DNA of 64,000 nt from Acidiluteibacter sp963716125 (GCA_963716125.1 OY970294.1:2604001-2668000); one strand, 5' to 3'; counted from the stretch's first letter, positions 8,077 through 16,813 are shown. Numbers and translations: made by a program. Notes: generated by a model from the sequence alone, not told the origin.

Positions 8077-9228
8077 TTGAAAGATAATTTTGACATCGTA
8101 GTAACCACACTTTTTGGTTTAGAAAGTGTATTGCAATCTGAATTGAGTAACATTGGTGTGCGAAATACGGAAGCATTAGGAAGGGCTGTTAAATTTAGTG
8201 GCAACCAAGAATTGTTGTATCGTTGCAATTACGAATTGAGAACTGCATTGAGAGTATTGAAACCGATTAGAAAGTTCAATATTAGTAATGAAGATCAGTT
8301 GTATAAATGTATTCAAAGTATAGATTGGTCTCAATATTTAAACAACAACAAAACCTTTGCAGTAGATGGAACTACTTTTGGCAAAATCTTTACACATTCT
8401 AAATATGTAGCGCTAAAAACGAAAGATGCTATTGTAGATCAATTTAGAGATAAAACAGGTGCGCGTCCATCTATTGACACACAGAATCCTGATTTAAAAA
8501 TAAATATACACATTGCTCATGATGAATGTACTGTTTCATTAGACAGTTCAGGTATTCCTCTATCAAAAAGAGGTTATAAAACAGAGCAAACCTATGCCCC
8601 ACTTTCTGAAGTTTTAGCAGCAGGTATGATTTTAAAAACTGGTTGGGATAAAAACTCCACTTTTTACGACCCAATGTGTGGTTCTGGAACCATTGCTATT
8701 GAAGCAGCCTTAATAGCAACTAATACACCTTGTGGCGCTTATCGCAATTTTAATTTTGAAAAATGGTTTGATTTCGATTCTAACTTATGGGAAGATATCA
8801 AAGAAAAAGCAGATAATAATACACGCAGAATTGATTTTAGGATCAATGGTAGTGATATGGACAAGGAAGCAGTAGAAATAGCTAGAAGTAATGCAAGAAG
8901 AGCTAGAATAAGCAGAAATGTACAGTTTTTTGAAGCCGATTTTTTTAAATCTAATCCCGAAATGCACGAAGGCTTATTAGTTATCAATCCACCTTATGGA
9001 GAACGATTGGGAAGCAATGAGGATATGGTTTCTTTTTATCAAGCTATTGGCGATCAATTAAAAACTCATTACAGTGGTTGCGATGCTTGGATTATAAGCG
9101 GAAATATTGAAGCATTAAAAAAGATTGGCTTAAAAGCAAATCACAAAATGCAATTACATAACGGTCCTATCGAATGTAAATACCATCATTTTCAGTTGTA
9201 CAAAGGTAGTTTGGAAGAGAAAGCCTAA
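8077..9228 (+). CDS. RlmL-like 23S rRNA (guanine-N2) methyltransferase
   Basis: Protein of 383 residues with an N-terminal THUMP RNA-binding domain (about 50-155) and a C-terminal class I methylase. The methylase has the SAM motif DPMCGSGT at 198-205 and the catalytic motif NPPYGERL at 304-311. It corresponds to the N-terminal (m2G2445) half of E. coli RlmL, which is the common form in Bacteroidota. The start is TTG at 8077. The first residues KDNFDIVVTTLFGLE match the usual family N-terminus and no ATG fits. The exact rRNA target is inferred from the family. Confidence 0.88.
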   Translation: MKDNFDIVVTTLFGLESVLQSELSNIGVRNTEALGRAVKFSGNQELLYRCNYELRTALRVLKPIRKFNISNEDQLYKCIQSIDWSQYLNNNKTFAVDGTTFGKIFTHSKYVALKTKDAIVDQFRDKTGARPSIDTQNPDLKINIHIAHDECTVSLDSSGIPLSKRGYKTEQTYAPLSEVLAAGMILKTGWDKNSTFYDPMCGSGTIAIEAALIATNTPCGAYRNFNFEKWFDFDSNLWEDIKEKADNNTRRIDFRINGSDMDKEAVEIARSNARRARISRNVQFFEADFFKSNPEMHEGLLVINPPYGERLGSNEDMVSFYQAIGDQLKTHYSGCDAWIISGNIEALKKIGLKANHKMQLHNGPIECKYHHFQLYKGSLEEKA

Positions 9229-9295
9229 TAATATTAGAGGGTGAATTACTAATGAGTTGGTATGGTTGGCTATTTAAGCATCAATCATGCAACAT

Positions 9296-9364
9296 GGCAT
9301 CTATTTTTATAGTCTGATTAAAAATAATGTTATCACGCAAAGTGGTAAGTTAATTATAGAATGA
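9296..9364 (+). pseudogene. Remnant of a T9SS sorting-domain tail
   Basis: These bases encode GIYFYSLIKNNVITQSGKL plus IIE and a stop, which is the final beta strand pair of the type A T9SS sorting domain. It is nearly the same as the ends of the three large paralogues that follow. No upstream coding sequence remains in frame. The stop at 9362-9364 is one base before the start of the next paralogue, the same spacing seen at the other junctions, so this looks like the last piece of a lost array member. Confidence 0.75.
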
Positions 9365-9365
9365 G

Positions 9366-11150
9366 TTGAAAAATTTAATAATTGTATTAATTATGTTCTG
9401 TTCCCAAGCTTCTTGGGGACAGAACTTAATACCCAATGGCAGTTTTGAAGATACTATTAGTTATGGTGGAGGATTTACCTTTCCAAAACAATGGAAATCA
9501 CCATCAGGCAATAATTCTATAGGAGAGCATTATACTCCTTACAATCAATACTTATGGACAGTTCCTAAAAATTTTTTTGGATACCAACATGCAGTAAATG
9601 GAAACTCCTATTTTGGAATGGCCATGTACATATTATACTACAAAGCACAAAGAGACTATATTCAATGCCGTTTAAAACGTCCTTTAATAAAAGACAGTAC
9701 GTATTGCTTACAAATTTATGTCAATTTACCAGATTCAATGACCCATGCTTCTAGAGGGCAATTGGGTATTTATTTGTCCAATTCGGCTATTTCTTCCACT
9801 TCGAATGGAAACTTACCCTATACACCTCAATTGGTGATTTCTCCCATTAATTATATTACAGATAAAGTCAATTGGACAGAATTTAACTTACAATATACCG
9901 CCCAAGGTGGCGAATGTTATTTGACCATGGGTAACTTTAACGATACCTTAGGAATTGATACTTTATATTCACCAGGTGGAGGTATTCATCTTAATTATTT
10001 CGGCACCTATTATTTTATAGATAATTTGTATTTCGGTCATTGTGATAGTATTCCAAAAGATTTTGATATTAGCAGTATCGCTGCTGTCAATAATAATCCT
10101 TGTTTTACAGACAGTACTTATTTGAGTTTAACCATCAAAAATAGAAGTATTGATTCTATCAGTTTCACCGAAGATACTTTAACACTTTTCACAGAAGTAT
10201 TTCGTAATGGAAATTTAGAACAAAGCTTCCAACAAAGCATTTCTAATAATACTTTAAATTTTAATGGAGGTTTATTTAGTCCAGATAGTAGTATTACTAT
10301 TCCGCTAAATCCCATTGATCTATCACAAATGGGTCAAGCTTATCGATTAAAAATCTATGCACATTTGACAAAAGATGAAGACACCACCAACAATATTATT
10401 GATACATTGTTATTTAATGATTTATCTATTGGAAATGTGAGTTTAAGCAATTCATCTATATGTGCAGGCACAACAATTGAACTAAAAAGTGAGGGAAGTA
10501 TTGGAGAGTCTCAATGGCAATACAGCAGCAACCAAATAGATTGGTTTACTTTAAGCAGCGATACAATTGCAACCCATCAACCTTTAGAAACTACTTTTTA
10601 TCGTTTTGTCATTTGTGATTTTTATTATTCAGATACATTAATGGTAGAGGTAAACAATCCGTCCAATCCCTACGATACCGTTTATGAGTTGTGCAATGGA
10701 GTAGAAAATGTAATTTATCCTTCTCAACTTACTTCATACGACACTTTACTTTGGTATAAAAATTTAATAGACGCAGATCCTTTTTTCATAGGTGATTCAC
10801 TGATAGAAAAATTTTATGAGAATCGAATTTTTTATATTGCTAATTTAAAAGATAGTTGTATTTCATTAAGTAGAGGAAAAATTACAATTAAAGTGAAAGA
10901 TTGTCTAGTCAATTTTAGCATTTATCCTAATCCTGCTAAAAATGTAATTAATTTAGAGTATTCAGTAAGAGAAGATGAGCAAGTCAACTTTGAATTAATA
11001 GATGTGCTAGGAAGATTTCAATTGAAAACTCAATTGAACGCATCTAATCTTCATCAGATTAATTTAGATAACTTTTCAGCAGGAATCTATTTCTATCGTC
11101 TGATTAAAAATGAAAAAGTTACTCAAAGTGGTAAATTAATTATAGAGTGA
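9366..11150 (+). CDS. T9SS-secreted protein, array copy 1
   Basis: Secreted protein of 594 residues. The signal peptide ends at SWGQ. A domain of about 200 residues opens with NLIPNGSFEDT, a motif common at the start of carbohydrate-binding (jelly-roll) modules of Bacteroidota secreted proteins. A CARDB-like segment follows (SIDSISFTEDTLTLFTEVF), then an Ig-like part (CAGTTIELKSEG) and a type A T9SS sorting domain (FSIYPNPAKN to QSGKLIIE). It should be exported by SecYEG and then T9SS. The start is TTG in the context where copy 3 has ATG. From about 10099 to 10396 it is base-for-base identical to copy 2. No catalytic residues are recognised; adhesion or glycan binding is inferred. Confidence 0.85.
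   Translation: MKNLIIVLIMFCSQASWGQNLIPNGSFEDTISYGGGFTFPKQWKSPSGNNSIGEHYTPYNQYLWTVPKNFFGYQHAVNGNSYFGMAMYILYYKAQRDYIQCRLKRPLIKDSTYCLQIYVNLPDSMTHASRGQLGIYLSNSAISSTSNGNLPYTPQLVISPINYITDKVNWTEFNLQYTAQGGECYLTMGNFNDTLGIDTLYSPGGGIHLNYFGTYYFIDNLYFGHCDSIPKDFDISSIAAVNNNPCFTDSTYLSLTIKNRSIDSISFTEDTLTLFTEVFRNGNLEQSFQQSISNNTLNFNGGLFSPDSSITIPLNPIDLSQMGQAYRLKIYAHLTKDEDTTNNIIDTLLFNDLSIGNVSLSNSSICAGTTIELKSEGSIGESQWQYSSNQIDWFTLSSDTIATHQPLETTFYRFVICDFYYSDTLMVEVNNPSNPYDTVYELCNGVENVIYPSQLTSYDTLLWYKNLIDADPFFIGDSLIEKFYENRIFYIANLKDSCISLSRGKITIKVKDCLVNFSIYPNPAKNVINLEYSVREDEQVNFELIDVLGRFQLKTQLNASNLHQINLDNFSAGIYFYRLIKNEKVTQSGKLIIE
9395..9425 (+). other. Hairpin over the signal-peptide end, copy 1
   Basis: GTTCTGTTCCCAAG (9395-9408) pairs with CTTGGGGACAGAAC (9412-9425) through 14 pairs, one of them G-U, with a 3-base loop. 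It covers the codons for CSQASWGQN at the signal-peptide cleavage region. The same structure occurs in both downstream paralogues. Confidence 0.65.
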
Positions 11151-11296
11151 TTATGAAGTTTAAAAAGAGTGTGGTTATTTTGAGGTGATTTGATATTAAT
11201 TTGTCTATGTTTCGACTCTCCTCCTTCGTTTAATTCTTTGCAAATGCTACGAATTACAAGTCACTGCGGCGGACAAGCTGCTCTGAATGACAAATT
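11151..11296. repeat. 146-bp direct repeat after array copy 1
   Basis: Starting at the base after the stop of copy 1, 146 bases are repeated exactly at 15560-15705, right after the stop of copy 3. The unit includes the motifs TTCGACTCTCC and CACTGCGGCGGACAAGCTGC. Since copies 1 and 3 also share their 5' ends, a whole gene-plus-tail cassette appears to have been duplicated. I see no gene in 11151-11468. Confidence 0.9.
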
Positions 11297-11326
11297 TCAT
11301 CAAAATGCAATTTCAATTGATTCCGA

Positions 11327-11410
11327 AAATCAAGGTCGTCGAGTGTCCTTTTAAAAAAAGTTATTTTAATTACTTGTGATTTTAAGGATGTACCGAGACG
11401 CCCTTGATTT
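11327..11410. repeat. Imperfect inverted repeat
   Basis: The arm at 11327-11350 (AAATCAAGGTCGTC...) and the arm at 11384-11410 (...GAGACGCCCTTGATTT) are complementary over most of about 25 bases, around a 33-bp A+T-rich centre. It could be a miniature element or a relic of one. No gene is visible here. Confidence 0.5.
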
Positions 11411-11468
11411 GTTGCTCCAAAATAAGAAAATTAAAAATTTCCAGTTATTTTTATGAAATTTGAACTTC

Positions 11469-11954
11469 ATGAATCCAATAGTAGAAAAATTTGAACAAGG
11501 TTTAAAATTGAGTGCAACAGATTTGGATAAAATACGTCTTATGGCTGCCAAATGTCCTTATTATGATGGAATTGCGGTATATCAAGCTCGATTTGTTTTA
11601 GAGGCTTTGGGAGAAAAAACTATCTTAAATCCATGTGAATTAACTACTCCAATAAATACAATTGGTTCTATTAACAAAAGTAGTATTGGAAATGGAAGTG
11701 GTTTAAATAATTCTTCATTTTCTATTTACCCCAATCCTGCAAAAAATTTGCTTAATTTAGAGTATTCAGTAGGAGAGGATGAAGAAGCAAGTTTTGAATT
11801 GCTAGATGTGTTAGGAAAAGTACAAATGAAAACTCAATTGAAAAACACCAATATGCATCAAATTAATTTAAATAATTTGCAAGAGGGCATTTATTTTTAT
11901 CGACTGATTAAAAATAATGCTATCACTCAAAGTGGTAAATTAATTATAGAATGA
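11469..11954 (+). CDS. Orphan T9SS C-terminal fragment
   Basis: Frame of 161 residues with no signal peptide. Its first part (DLDKIRLMAAKCPYYDGIAV, then YQARFVLEAL) resembles the stretch found just before the sorting domain in large T9SS proteins (CP..G.AVY.AR). The rest, from FSIYPNPAKNLLNLEYSVGE to QSGKLIIE, is a complete type A sorting domain close to those of its neighbours. Without a Sec signal it cannot reach T9SS, so it is probably the tail of a larger lost gene. It ends one base before the start of array copy 2. A short functional protein is possible but less likely. Confidence 0.55.
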   Translation: MNPIVEKFEQGLKLSATDLDKIRLMAAKCPYYDGIAVYQARFVLEALGEKTILNPCELTTPINTIGSINKSSIGNGSGLNNSSFSIYPNPAKNLLNLEYSVGEDEEASFELLDVLGKVQMKTQLKNTNMHQINLNNLQEGIYFYRLIKNNAITQSGKLIIE

Positions 11955-11955
11955 T

Positions 11956-13770
11956 TTGAAAAATAGATTAATTATATCATTTATATTTATTCTAATGTTC
12001 TGTCCCCAATTTTCTTGGGGACAGAACTTAATTCCTAATGCAAGTTTTGAAGATACAGTAAACGTAGGTAGGCCATCTTGGGGTTTAGGACTGACTTATC
12101 CAAAGCATTGGTATAGAGCAGGTGGAGACAATACGGATGGAGAACATTACACTCCTTATAATCAATATAAATGGACTGTTCCTGATAATTATTCAGGCTA
12201 CCAATATGCTGTAGATGGAAACTCTTATTTTGGAATGAGAATGTATACATTAAATCAAGGCAAAGCAGTACGAGATTATATTCAATGCCTATTAAAACGA
12301 ACATTAATAAAAGACAGTATTTATTGTTTGCGAGTCTTTGTCAATTTACCAGATTCAATTCAATATGCGTCCCGAGGACAATTGGGCATCTATTTATCCA
12401 ATACGGTTATTTCATCCACTTCGAATGGAAACTTACCATATACCCCTCAACTGGTGGTTTCACCTACTAATTATATTACAGATAAACTCAATTGGACAGA
12501 ATTTAATCTATCCTATACTGCCCAAGGTGGAGAACGTTATTTGACCATAGGCAATTTTAATGATACTTTAGGTATTGATACTTTATTTGTCGGTGGAGGT
12601 TATTCTAAACCTGATTATGAGAGTACATACTATTTTATTGATAATTTGTATCTAGGTCATTGTGATAGTATTCCCAAAGATTTTGATATTAGCAGTAAAA
12701 CTTCTGTCAATAATAAACCTTGTTTTACAGACAGTACTTATTTGAGTTTAACCATCAAAAATAGAAGTATTGATTCTATCAGTTTCACCGAAGATACTTT
12801 AACACTTTTCACAGAAGTATTTCGTAATGGAAATTTAGAACAAAGCTTCCAACAAAGCATTTCTAATAATACTTTAAATTTTAATGGAGGTTTATTTAGT
12901 CCAGATAGTAGTATTACTATTCCGCTAAATCCCATTGATCTATCACAAATGGGTCAAGCTTATCGATTAAAAATCTATGCACATTTGACAAAAGATGAAG
13001 ACACCACCAACAATATCATTGATACAGTGCTATTTAATAATTTATCTATTGGAAATGTGAGTTTGAGCAATTCATCTATTTGTGCAGGCACAAGCATCAC
13101 TTTAAAAAGTGAAGATAGTCGTGGCAATGCACTATGGCAATACAGCAGCAACCAAATTGATTGGTTTACCTTAAGCAGAGATACAATTGCAACCCATCAA
13201 CCTTTAGAAACTACTTTTTATCGTTTTGTCATTTGTGATTTTTATTATTCAGATACATTAATGGTAGAGGTAAACAATCCGTCCAATCCCTACGATACCG
13301 TTTATGAGTTGTGCAATGGAGTAGAAAATGTAATTTATCCTTCTCAACTTACTTCATACGACACTTTACTTTGGTATAAAAATTTAATAGACGCAGATCC
13401 TTTTTTCATAGGAGATTCACTGAAAGAAAAATTTTATGAGAATCGAATTTTTTATATTGCTAATTTAAAAGATAGTTGTATTTCATTAAGTAGAGGAAAA
13501 ATTACAATTAAAGTGAAAGATTGTCTAGTCAATTTTAGCATTTATCCTAATCCTGCTAAAAATGTAATTAATTTAGAGTATTCAGTAAGAGAAGATGAGC
13601 AAGTCAACTTTGAATTAATAGATGTGCTTGGAAGATTTCAATTCAAAACTCAATTGAACGCATCTAATCTTCATCAGATTAATTTAGATAAATTTTCAGC
13701 AGGAATCTATTTCTATCGTCTAATTAAAAATGATACTATTACTCAAAGTGGTAAGTTAATAGTGAATTAA
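11956..13770 (+). CDS. T9SS-secreted protein, array copy 2
   Basis: Paralogue of copies 1 and 3, 604 residues, TTG start. The signal peptide is longer and different (MKNRLIISFIFILMFCPQFS then WGQ). The N-terminal NLIPNASFEDT domain differs from copy 1 at many positions (for example HWYRAGGDNTDGEHYTPYNQ), while the region from about residue 250 on is nearly identical to copies 1 and 3. The C-terminal sorting domain ends QSGKLIVN. This pattern of a diverged head and homogenised tail suggests gene conversion. The protein should be exported by Sec and then T9SS to the surface or outside. Ligand unknown. Confidence 0.85.
   Translation: MKNRLIISFIFILMFCPQFSWGQNLIPNASFEDTVNVGRPSWGLGLTYPKHWYRAGGDNTDGEHYTPYNQYKWTVPDNYSGYQYAVDGNSYFGMRMYTLNQGKAVRDYIQCLLKRTLIKDSIYCLRVFVNLPDSIQYASRGQLGIYLSNTVISSTSNGNLPYTPQLVVSPTNYITDKLNWTEFNLSYTAQGGERYLTIGNFNDTLGIDTLFVGGGYSKPDYESTYYFIDNLYLGHCDSIPKDFDISSKTSVNNKPCFTDSTYLSLTIKNRSIDSISFTEDTLTLFTEVFRNGNLEQSFQQSISNNTLNFNGGLFSPDSSITIPLNPIDLSQMGQAYRLKIYAHLTKDEDTTNNIIDTVLFNNLSIGNVSLSNSSICAGTSITLKSEDSRGNALWQYSSNQIDWFTLSRDTIATHQPLETTFYRFVICDFYYSDTLMVEVNNPSNPYDTVYELCNGVENVIYPSQLTSYDTLLWYKNLIDADPFFIGDSLKEKFYENRIFYIANLKDSCISLSRGKITIKVKDCLVNFSIYPNPAKNVINLEYSVREDEQVNFELIDVLGRFQFKTQLNASNLHQINLDKFSAGIYFYRLIKNDTITQSGKLIVN
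11997..12027 (+). other. Hairpin over the signal-peptide end, copy 2
   Basis: GTTCTGTCCCCAA (11997-12009) and TTGGGGACAGAAC (12015-12027) form a perfect 13-bp stem with a 5-base loop. Relative to copies 1 and 3 the arm has a T-to-C change that turns a G-U pair into G-C, and the loop codons differ. The stem is kept although the encoded residues differ (PQF versus SQA). Confidence 0.7.
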
Positions 13771-13771
13771 A

Positions 13772-15559
13772 ATGAAAAATTTAATAATTGTATTAATTAT
13801 GTTCTGTTCCCAAGCTTCTTGGGGACAGAACTTAATACCCAATGCTAGTTTCGAAGACACTATTAGTTATGGTGGTGGGTTTACATCTCCAAAATATTGG
13901 TTTAGAGCAGGTGGAGACAATACGGATGGTGAGCACTACACACCTTATAATCAATATCTATGGACGATTCCTCAAAATTTTTTTGGATACCAATATGCTC
14001 AACACGGTAATTCTTATTATGGAACCGAAATGTACCAATTTGTATATAAAGCACTTCGTTCTTATATCCAATGCCGTTTAATACGACCATTAATAAAAGA
14101 TAGTACTTATTGTTTACGAATCTATGTTAATTTACCAGATTCTATGACGTATGCTTCTAGAGGTCAATTGGGAATTTACTTATCCAATATGGCTATTTCT
14201 TCCACTTCAAATGGCAACTTACCCTATACCCCTCAATTGGTGATTTCTCCCACTAATTATATTACAGATAAATTGGATTGGACAGAGTTTAATCTATCCT
14301 ATACTGCCCAAGGTGGTGAACGTTATTTAACTATGGGTAACTTTAACGATACTTTAGGTATTGATACGTTATTTGTAGGAGGTGGTAATGATCCTAATTT
14401 TAGTTACTATGGAACTTATTATTTTATAGATAATTTGTATTTGGGTCATTGTGATAGTATTCCTAAAGATTTTGATATTAGCAATAAAACTTCTGTCAAT
14501 AATAAACCTTGTTTTACAGATAGTACTTATTTGAGTTTAACCATTAAAAATAGAAGTATAGATTCTATCAACTTCACCGAAGATACTTTAACACTTTTCA
14601 CAGAAGTATTTCGTAATGGAAATTTAGAACAAAGCTTCCAACAAAGCATTTCTAATAATACTTTAAATTTTAATGGAGGTTTATTTAGTCCAGATAGTAG
14701 TATTACTATTCCGTTAAAGCCTATTGATTTATCACAAATGGGACAAGCTTATCGATTAAAAATCTATGCACATTTGACAAAAGATGAAGACACCACCAAT
14801 AATATCATTGATACAATGCTATTTAATGATTTATCTATTGGAAATGTGAGTTTGAGCAATTCATCTGTTTGTGCAGGTTCAACCATCACTTTAAAAAGTG
14901 AGAACAGTCGTGGCAATGCACTATGGCAATACAGCAGCAACCAAATTGATTGGTTTACCTTAAGCAGAGATACAATTGCAACCCATCAACCTTTAGAAAC
15001 TACTTTTTATCGTTTTGTCATTTGTGATTTTTATTATTCAGATACATTAATGGTAGAGGTTAACAATCCGTCCAATCCCTACGATACCGTTTATGAGTTG
15101 TGCAATGGAGTAGAAAATGTAATTTATCCTTCTCAATTTTCTATTTATGACACTTTACTTTGGTATAAAAATTTAATAGACGCAGATCCTTTTTTCATAG
15201 GTGATTCACTGATTGAAAAATTTTATGAGAATCGAATTTTTTATATTGCTAATTTAAAAGATAGTTGTATTTCATTAAGTAGAGGAAAAATTACAATTAA
15301 AGTGAAAGATTGTCTAGTCAATTTTAGCATTTATCCTAATCCTGCTAAAAACAGCGTTAATTTAGAGTATTCGGTAGGAGAAGATGAGCAAGTCAACTTT
15401 GAATTAATAGATGTGCTAGGAAGATTTCAATTGAAAACTCAATTGAACGCATCTAATCTTCATCAGATTAATTTAGATAAATTTTCAGCAGGAATCTATT
15501 TCTATCGTCTAATTAAAAATGATACTATTACTCAAAGTGGTAAGTTAATTATAGAGTGA
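13772..15559 (+). CDS. T9SS-secreted protein, array copy 3
   Basis: Paralogue of 595 residues, ATG start one base after the stop of copy 2. The signal peptide and first residues equal those of copy 1 (MKNLIIVLIMFCSQASWGQ). The NLIPNASFEDT head domain differs in the loop regions (ALRSYIQCRLIRPLIKDSTY, GGGNDPNFSYYGTYYF). The middle CARDB-like and Ig-like parts and the sorting domain (SIYPNPAKNSVNLEYSVGED to QSGKLIIE) are close to copies 1 and 2. A 146-bp sequence after the stop repeats the one after copy 1. Predicted to be a surface or secreted binding protein. No enzymatic motif found. Confidence 0.85.
   Translation: MKNLIIVLIMFCSQASWGQNLIPNASFEDTISYGGGFTSPKYWFRAGGDNTDGEHYTPYNQYLWTIPQNFFGYQYAQHGNSYYGTEMYQFVYKALRSYIQCRLIRPLIKDSTYCLRIYVNLPDSMTYASRGQLGIYLSNMAISSTSNGNLPYTPQLVISPTNYITDKLDWTEFNLSYTAQGGERYLTMGNFNDTLGIDTLFVGGGNDPNFSYYGTYYFIDNLYLGHCDSIPKDFDISNKTSVNNKPCFTDSTYLSLTIKNRSIDSINFTEDTLTLFTEVFRNGNLEQSFQQSISNNTLNFNGGLFSPDSSITIPLKPIDLSQMGQAYRLKIYAHLTKDEDTTNNIIDTMLFNDLSIGNVSLSNSSVCAGSTITLKSENSRGNALWQYSSNQIDWFTLSRDTIATHQPLETTFYRFVICDFYYSDTLMVEVNNPSNPYDTVYELCNGVENVIYPSQFSIYDTLLWYKNLIDADPFFIGDSLIEKFYENRIFYIANLKDSCISLSRGKITIKVKDCLVNFSIYPNPAKNSVNLEYSVGEDEQVNFELIDVLGRFQLKTQLNASNLHQINLDKFSAGIYFYRLIKNDTITQSGKLIIE
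13801..13831 (+). other. Hairpin over the signal-peptide end, copy 3
   Basis: Same 14-pair stem (arms 13801-13814 and 13818-13831) with a 3-base loop as in copy 1, at the codons for the signal-peptide cleavage region. Confidence 0.65.
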
Positions 15560-15705
15560 TTATGAAGTTTAAAAAGAGTGTGGTTATTTTGAGGTGATTT
15601 GATATTAATTTGTCTATGTTTCGACTCTCCTCCTTCGTTTAATTCTTTGCAAATGCTACGAATTACAAGTCACTGCGGCGGACAAGCTGCTCTGAATGAC
15701 AAATT
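15560..15705. repeat. 146-bp direct repeat after array copy 3
   Basis: Exact second copy of 11151-11296, beginning immediately after the stop codon. It holds no believable gene. Confidence 0.9.
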
Positions 15706-15800
15706 ATACGACTCCGCTCAACATGACAAATTATACGACTACGCTCAGCATGACAATTTATACAACACGAAACTTCGTGTCCGCTCAACATGACAAATTA
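15706..15800. repeat. Cluster of short CGCTCA-ATGACA repeats
   Basis: Three diverged copies of a motif of about 25 bp, CGACTCCGCTCAACATGACA, CGACTACGCTCAGCATGACA and a copy ending CCGCTCAACATGACA, stand in a row separated by ATTTATAC-like linkers. A small hairpin ACACGAA-AC-TTCGTGT lies at 15765-15780. The rest of 15801-16042 is A+T-rich with no gene I can support. Confidence 0.7.
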
Positions 15801-16042
15801 AAAACACACAATAACAAACCATTAGCTTATAATAATAAATAATGGACATTTTTTTTAGAAGGATTTTCTTCTTGCTTATATTTTTTGAAATGCTCAATTG
15901 AAATCGACGGCCCTTGAACTTTTGTTTCTTTTCCTTCAAGGGAAAAGAAAATAGAAAATAAGAATTAATTTAATGTAACAATTATTATTATATAGTAATA
16001 GCTGATGGTGTGGAGTACAAAGGGAGTGTGGTTATTTTGAGG

Positions 16043-16149
16043 GCATCTCGGTACTAATCGGTTCCGAAGTGTCGGAAACCGATTCTCACGAAGCTTCGTG
16101 AGAATTTAATACCAAGCGAAAGCGGCGGTATTGAAAAGTATCGAGATGC
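16043..16149. repeat. Cloverleaf-like nested inverted repeat
   Basis: An outer 13-bp stem (16043-16055 with 16137-16149, one G-U pair) encloses three separate hairpins. Hairpin 1 is 16056-16084: 12 pairs, one bulged base, 4-base loop. Hairpin 2 is a perfect 24-bp palindrome at 16082-16105. Hairpin 3 is 16108-16132: a 6-bp stem plus an inner GC-GAAA-GC tetraloop. It lies 24 bp after the DUF4294 gene stop. It may be a mobile repeat or a structured RNA. Confidence 0.75.
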
Positions 16150-16173
16150 GCTTTGTTGATCGATAATTCTTTA

Positions 16174-16800
16174 TCACTTCTGCGCACTGCCCTTAGCATC
16201 AAAAGGAATGATACCTCTTTCTAATAATTGAACAATATTTTCAATTTCTCTGTCTGCTCCTTCAGGATCATATTTTAATTTGAGATTTTGTCCAAAAAGT
16301 CGAGCTAATGATTGCCATAAAAAAGCTGACATATCCCCTCTCAATTGCTGCACCAATTCATAAGAAGAATTACCTGTTTCTCGATCAATCAACTTAACCA
16401 ATATAACTCCCTGCATTACAGTCAGTTTTTTCAACTCTCCTTCAAATTCTTCTTTAAGTTTGTTTTCTACCTTTTTCATATACAACTTTCTTCTAGCCTC
16501 GTTTTCAATGGTAGCTAAGGTATCGTCATATTTCTTTAATAAATCTCCTGCAAGCTTTGCGTAAGGATATACTTTGGTCACATACCTTTCTAATCGGTCG
16601 TATCTTCTTAAATCTTTTTTTGATTTAAAAGTTCGTTTGTCTATCACATAAACTACGTTCATATATAGTGTAGGCAAGGTATCACCATTTACTATAGTAG
16701 AAGGCAATGCTACTCTACCATCTTCGCTTTGAGCCTGAGTAGACTGAAATCCTATTAATAGAATCGATACGAATGCGAATATTTTAATGGTTGTTTTCAT
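16174..16800 (-). CDS. DUF4294 family protein
   Basis: Protein of 208 residues with a signal peptide (MKTTIKIFAFVSILLIGFQS, cleavage after AQ), so it is exported to the envelope. The mature part matches the Bacteroidota DUF4294 family: YMNVVYVIDKRTFKSKKDLR, RYVTKVYPYAKLAGDLL, then a charged helical region with VILVKLIDRETGNSSYELV and FLWQSLARLFGQNLKLKYDP. The function of the family is not known. The gene is divergent from the tsaC gene; the minus-strand -7 box at 16814-16821 lies 14 bp before the ATG. Confidence 0.85.
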   Translation of the reverse strand: MKTTIKIFAFVSILLIGFQSTQAQSEDGRVALPSTIVNGDTLPTLYMNVVYVIDKRTFKSKKDLRRYDRLERYVTKVYPYAKLAGDLLKKYDDTLATIENEARRKLYMKKVENKLKEEFEGELKKLTVMQGVILVKLIDRETGNSSYELVQQLRGDMSAFLWQSLARLFGQNLKLKYDPEGADREIENIVQLLERGIIPFDAKGSAQK

Positions 16801-16813
16801 AATCTATGATGAC

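Noticed and set aside
15599..15793. Open frame of 64 codons after array copy 3
   Set aside because: It is made of the short TTCGACT and ATGACA repeats and has no protein-like features.
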